This document shows, one piece after another, positions 4,563 to 5,442 of a stretch of DNA of 5,442 nucleotides. A model generated the notes under the pieces. That model saw only the letters and a list, made by a program, of their open reading frames with translations. It did not search any database and had not been told where the DNA came from. Source of the DNA: an uncultured delta proteobacterium (GTDB lineage: Bacteria; Myxococcota_A; Polyangia; Polyangiales; Polyangiaceae); the NCBI GenBank assembly GCA_903858055.1, contig CAIOHM010000569.1, positions 1 through 5,442 of the forward strand. The letters are read 5' to 3'. A program made the translations under genes and the position numbers. The number at the start of each line of letters is the position of its first letter. Within the stretch, counting starts at the first letter, position 1.

Positions 4563-5442
4563 GGCGAGGCCTCCGCCGTGAAGAATCGCTGAGGGCGTTC
4601 GCTCGTGGGCGCGAGCACGCCGGGCTGCGCGAAGAGCGTCACCGCGTTGTAGCCGCCGAAGGCGAGGGAGTTGTTCACGACGACGCGATGCGCGCCGCGC
4701 TTGGCCGTGTTCGCGACGAGCGCGACGGGGCACTCCGGGTCCGGGGTCTCGAAGTGGATGGTGGGCGGGTAGATGCCGCTCTCGACCGTGAAAAGGCAGG
4801 CCGCGGCCTCGATCGCGCTCGCGGCCCCCATGCAGTGGCCGAACATCGACTTCATGCTCGAGATGGGCACCGCGCGGCCGCCGAAGACCTCGCGCATCAC
4901 CGCGGACTCGGCGGTGTCGTTTGCCTTGGTGCCCGTGCCGTGCGCGTTCACGAAGTCGACGTCGCCGGGTTCGAGGCCTGCCTCGCGGATCGCGCGGCGC
5001 ATGGCTTCGACCGAGCCGGCCGCATCGGGGTGGGGGCGCGTGATGTGGTACGCGTCGCAGGTGAGGCCAAAGCCGCCGACCTCGGCCTGGGCCTTCGCAC
5101 CGCGGCGAGCCGCGTGCTCTTCGCTCTCGAGGACGAAGACCGCCGCGCCCTCACCCAGCAAAATGCCTTGCCGATCTTTGTCGAAGGGGCGGCACCGATC
5201 GGGTGCCATCGCCGCGAGGCGCACGAAGCCGCTGAACTGGAGCTGCTGAATGAGCTCGGAGGCGCCCGCGAGCACCACGTCGGCCTTGCCCGTGCGAATG
5301 AGGTCGTAGGCGAGGCCGAGCGCGTAGTTGCCCGCGGCGCAGGCGGCCGGCAGGGTCATCGTGGGGCCCTCGGAGCCGATGGCGCGCGCGATGTGAATGG
5401 GCAGGAGCGTCGAGCCGACGCGCGTGAGGTGTGAGCGGGGCA
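4559..5442 (-). CDS. Beta-ketoacyl-ACP synthase, FabF/KAS II type (5' end beyond the right edge)
   Basis: The frame is open to the right edge: 293 residues are present and about 120 N-terminal residues of a normal 410-420-residue enzyme are missing. Family role: decarboxylative Claisen condensation of malonyl-ACP with an acyl primer held on Cys. The triad is intact: Cys in PAACAAGNYALG (codon 5341-5339), His in VNAHGTGTKANDTAE (codon 4942-4940), and His in KSMFGHCMGAASAIE (codon 4837-4835), preceded by the conserved Lys. The C-terminal glycine-rich loop NNSLAFGGYNAV is also kept. The ATG at 5359 lies just before the active-site Cys and cannot be the gene start, since family sequence (TLLPIHIARAIGSEGPT) continues upstream. 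The stop overlaps the start of a catalytically dead paralogue, which suggests a KS/chain-length-factor pair rather than housekeeping FabF. Product chain length is unknown. Confidence 0.93.
   Translation of the reverse strand, partial: PRSHLTRVGSTLLPIHIARAIGSEGPTMTLPAACAAGNYALGLAYDLIRTGKADVVLAGASELIQQLQFSGFVRLAAMAPDRCRPFDKDRQGILLGEGAAVFVLESEEHAARRGAKAQAEVGGFGLTCDAYHITRPHPDAAGSVEAMRRAIREAGLEPGDVDFVNAHGTGTKANDTAESAVMREVFGGRAVPISSMKSMFGHCMGAASAIEAAACLFTVESGIYPPTIHFETPDPECPVALVANTAKRGAHRVVVNNSLAFGGYNAVTLFAQPGVLAPTSERPQRFFTAEASP
4570..4574 (-). promoter_or_regulatory. Ribosome binding site for the chain-length-factor-like gene
   Basis: GGAGG on the minus strand, seven bases before the ATG at 4562. 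It is the strongest Shine-Dalgarno in the window. It selects this start over an Arg-rich in-frame extension reaching back to 4733. Confidence 0.6.

Noticed and set aside
3375..4592. Long plus-strand open frame opposite the chain-length-factor-like gene
   Set aside because: Same kind of antisense shadow: Arg/Glu/Gly/Ala-rich, with no recognisable domain, while the minus strand carries clear ketosynthase-fold motifs.
4559..5359. ATG at 5359 as the true start of the first ketosynthase
   Set aside because: It lies only six codons before the active-site Cys, and conserved family sequence continues upstream to the window edge, so the gene is simply truncated by the window.

Overview
This window looks like a slice of a GC-rich bacterial chromosome. 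Every gene lies on the minus strand, so transcription runs from the right edge to the left edge. The base composition, the strong G/C preference at third codon positions and a secreted protein with a Ser/Thr/Pro/Asp/Ala/Gly-rich linker after its signal peptide suggest a myxobacterium-like organism (Myxococcota, perhaps Polyangia). That placement is inference, because no phylogenetic marker gene is present.

In transcription order there are seven genes. (1) A FabF-type beta-ketoacyl-ACP synthase, cut at its 5' end by the right edge, with an intact Cys-His-His triad. (2) A second ketosynthase-fold protein in which all three catalytic positions are replaced, resembling a chain-length factor. (3) A PLP-dependent alpha-oxoamine synthase (the BioF / serine palmitoyltransferase / KBL / CqsA family). 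(4) An alpha/beta hydrolase with a complete Ser-Asp-His triad. (5) A small single-domain rhodanese. (6) A PlsC/AGPAT-type acyltransferase. (7) The start of an exported protein, probably a lipoprotein, beginning at GTG and running off the left edge.

Spacing suggests one operon. The junctions are ATGA (4 bp overlap), ATGA or an 8 bp gap depending on the start chosen, a 2 bp gap, a 49 bp gap, a 5 bp gap, and GTGA (4 bp overlap). The only break where a new transcript might begin is the 49 bp between the hydrolase and the rhodanese.

The most interesting reading is that genes 1-4 form a compact pathway. A KS/chain-length-factor-like pair would build an ACP-bound acyl or polyene chain. The alpha-oxoamine synthase would then condense that chain with an amino acid, releasing CO2 and giving an alpha-aminoketone (3-keto-sphinganine-like, capnine-like or CqsA-like). 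The hydrolase could act as a thioesterase or editing enzyme, and the PlsC-type enzyme could acylate the product or a lipid backbone. No acyl carrier protein, ketoreductase or dehydratase is visible, so the product cannot be determined here. No RNA gene, mobile element, CRISPR array, long repeat or convincing terminator was seen.
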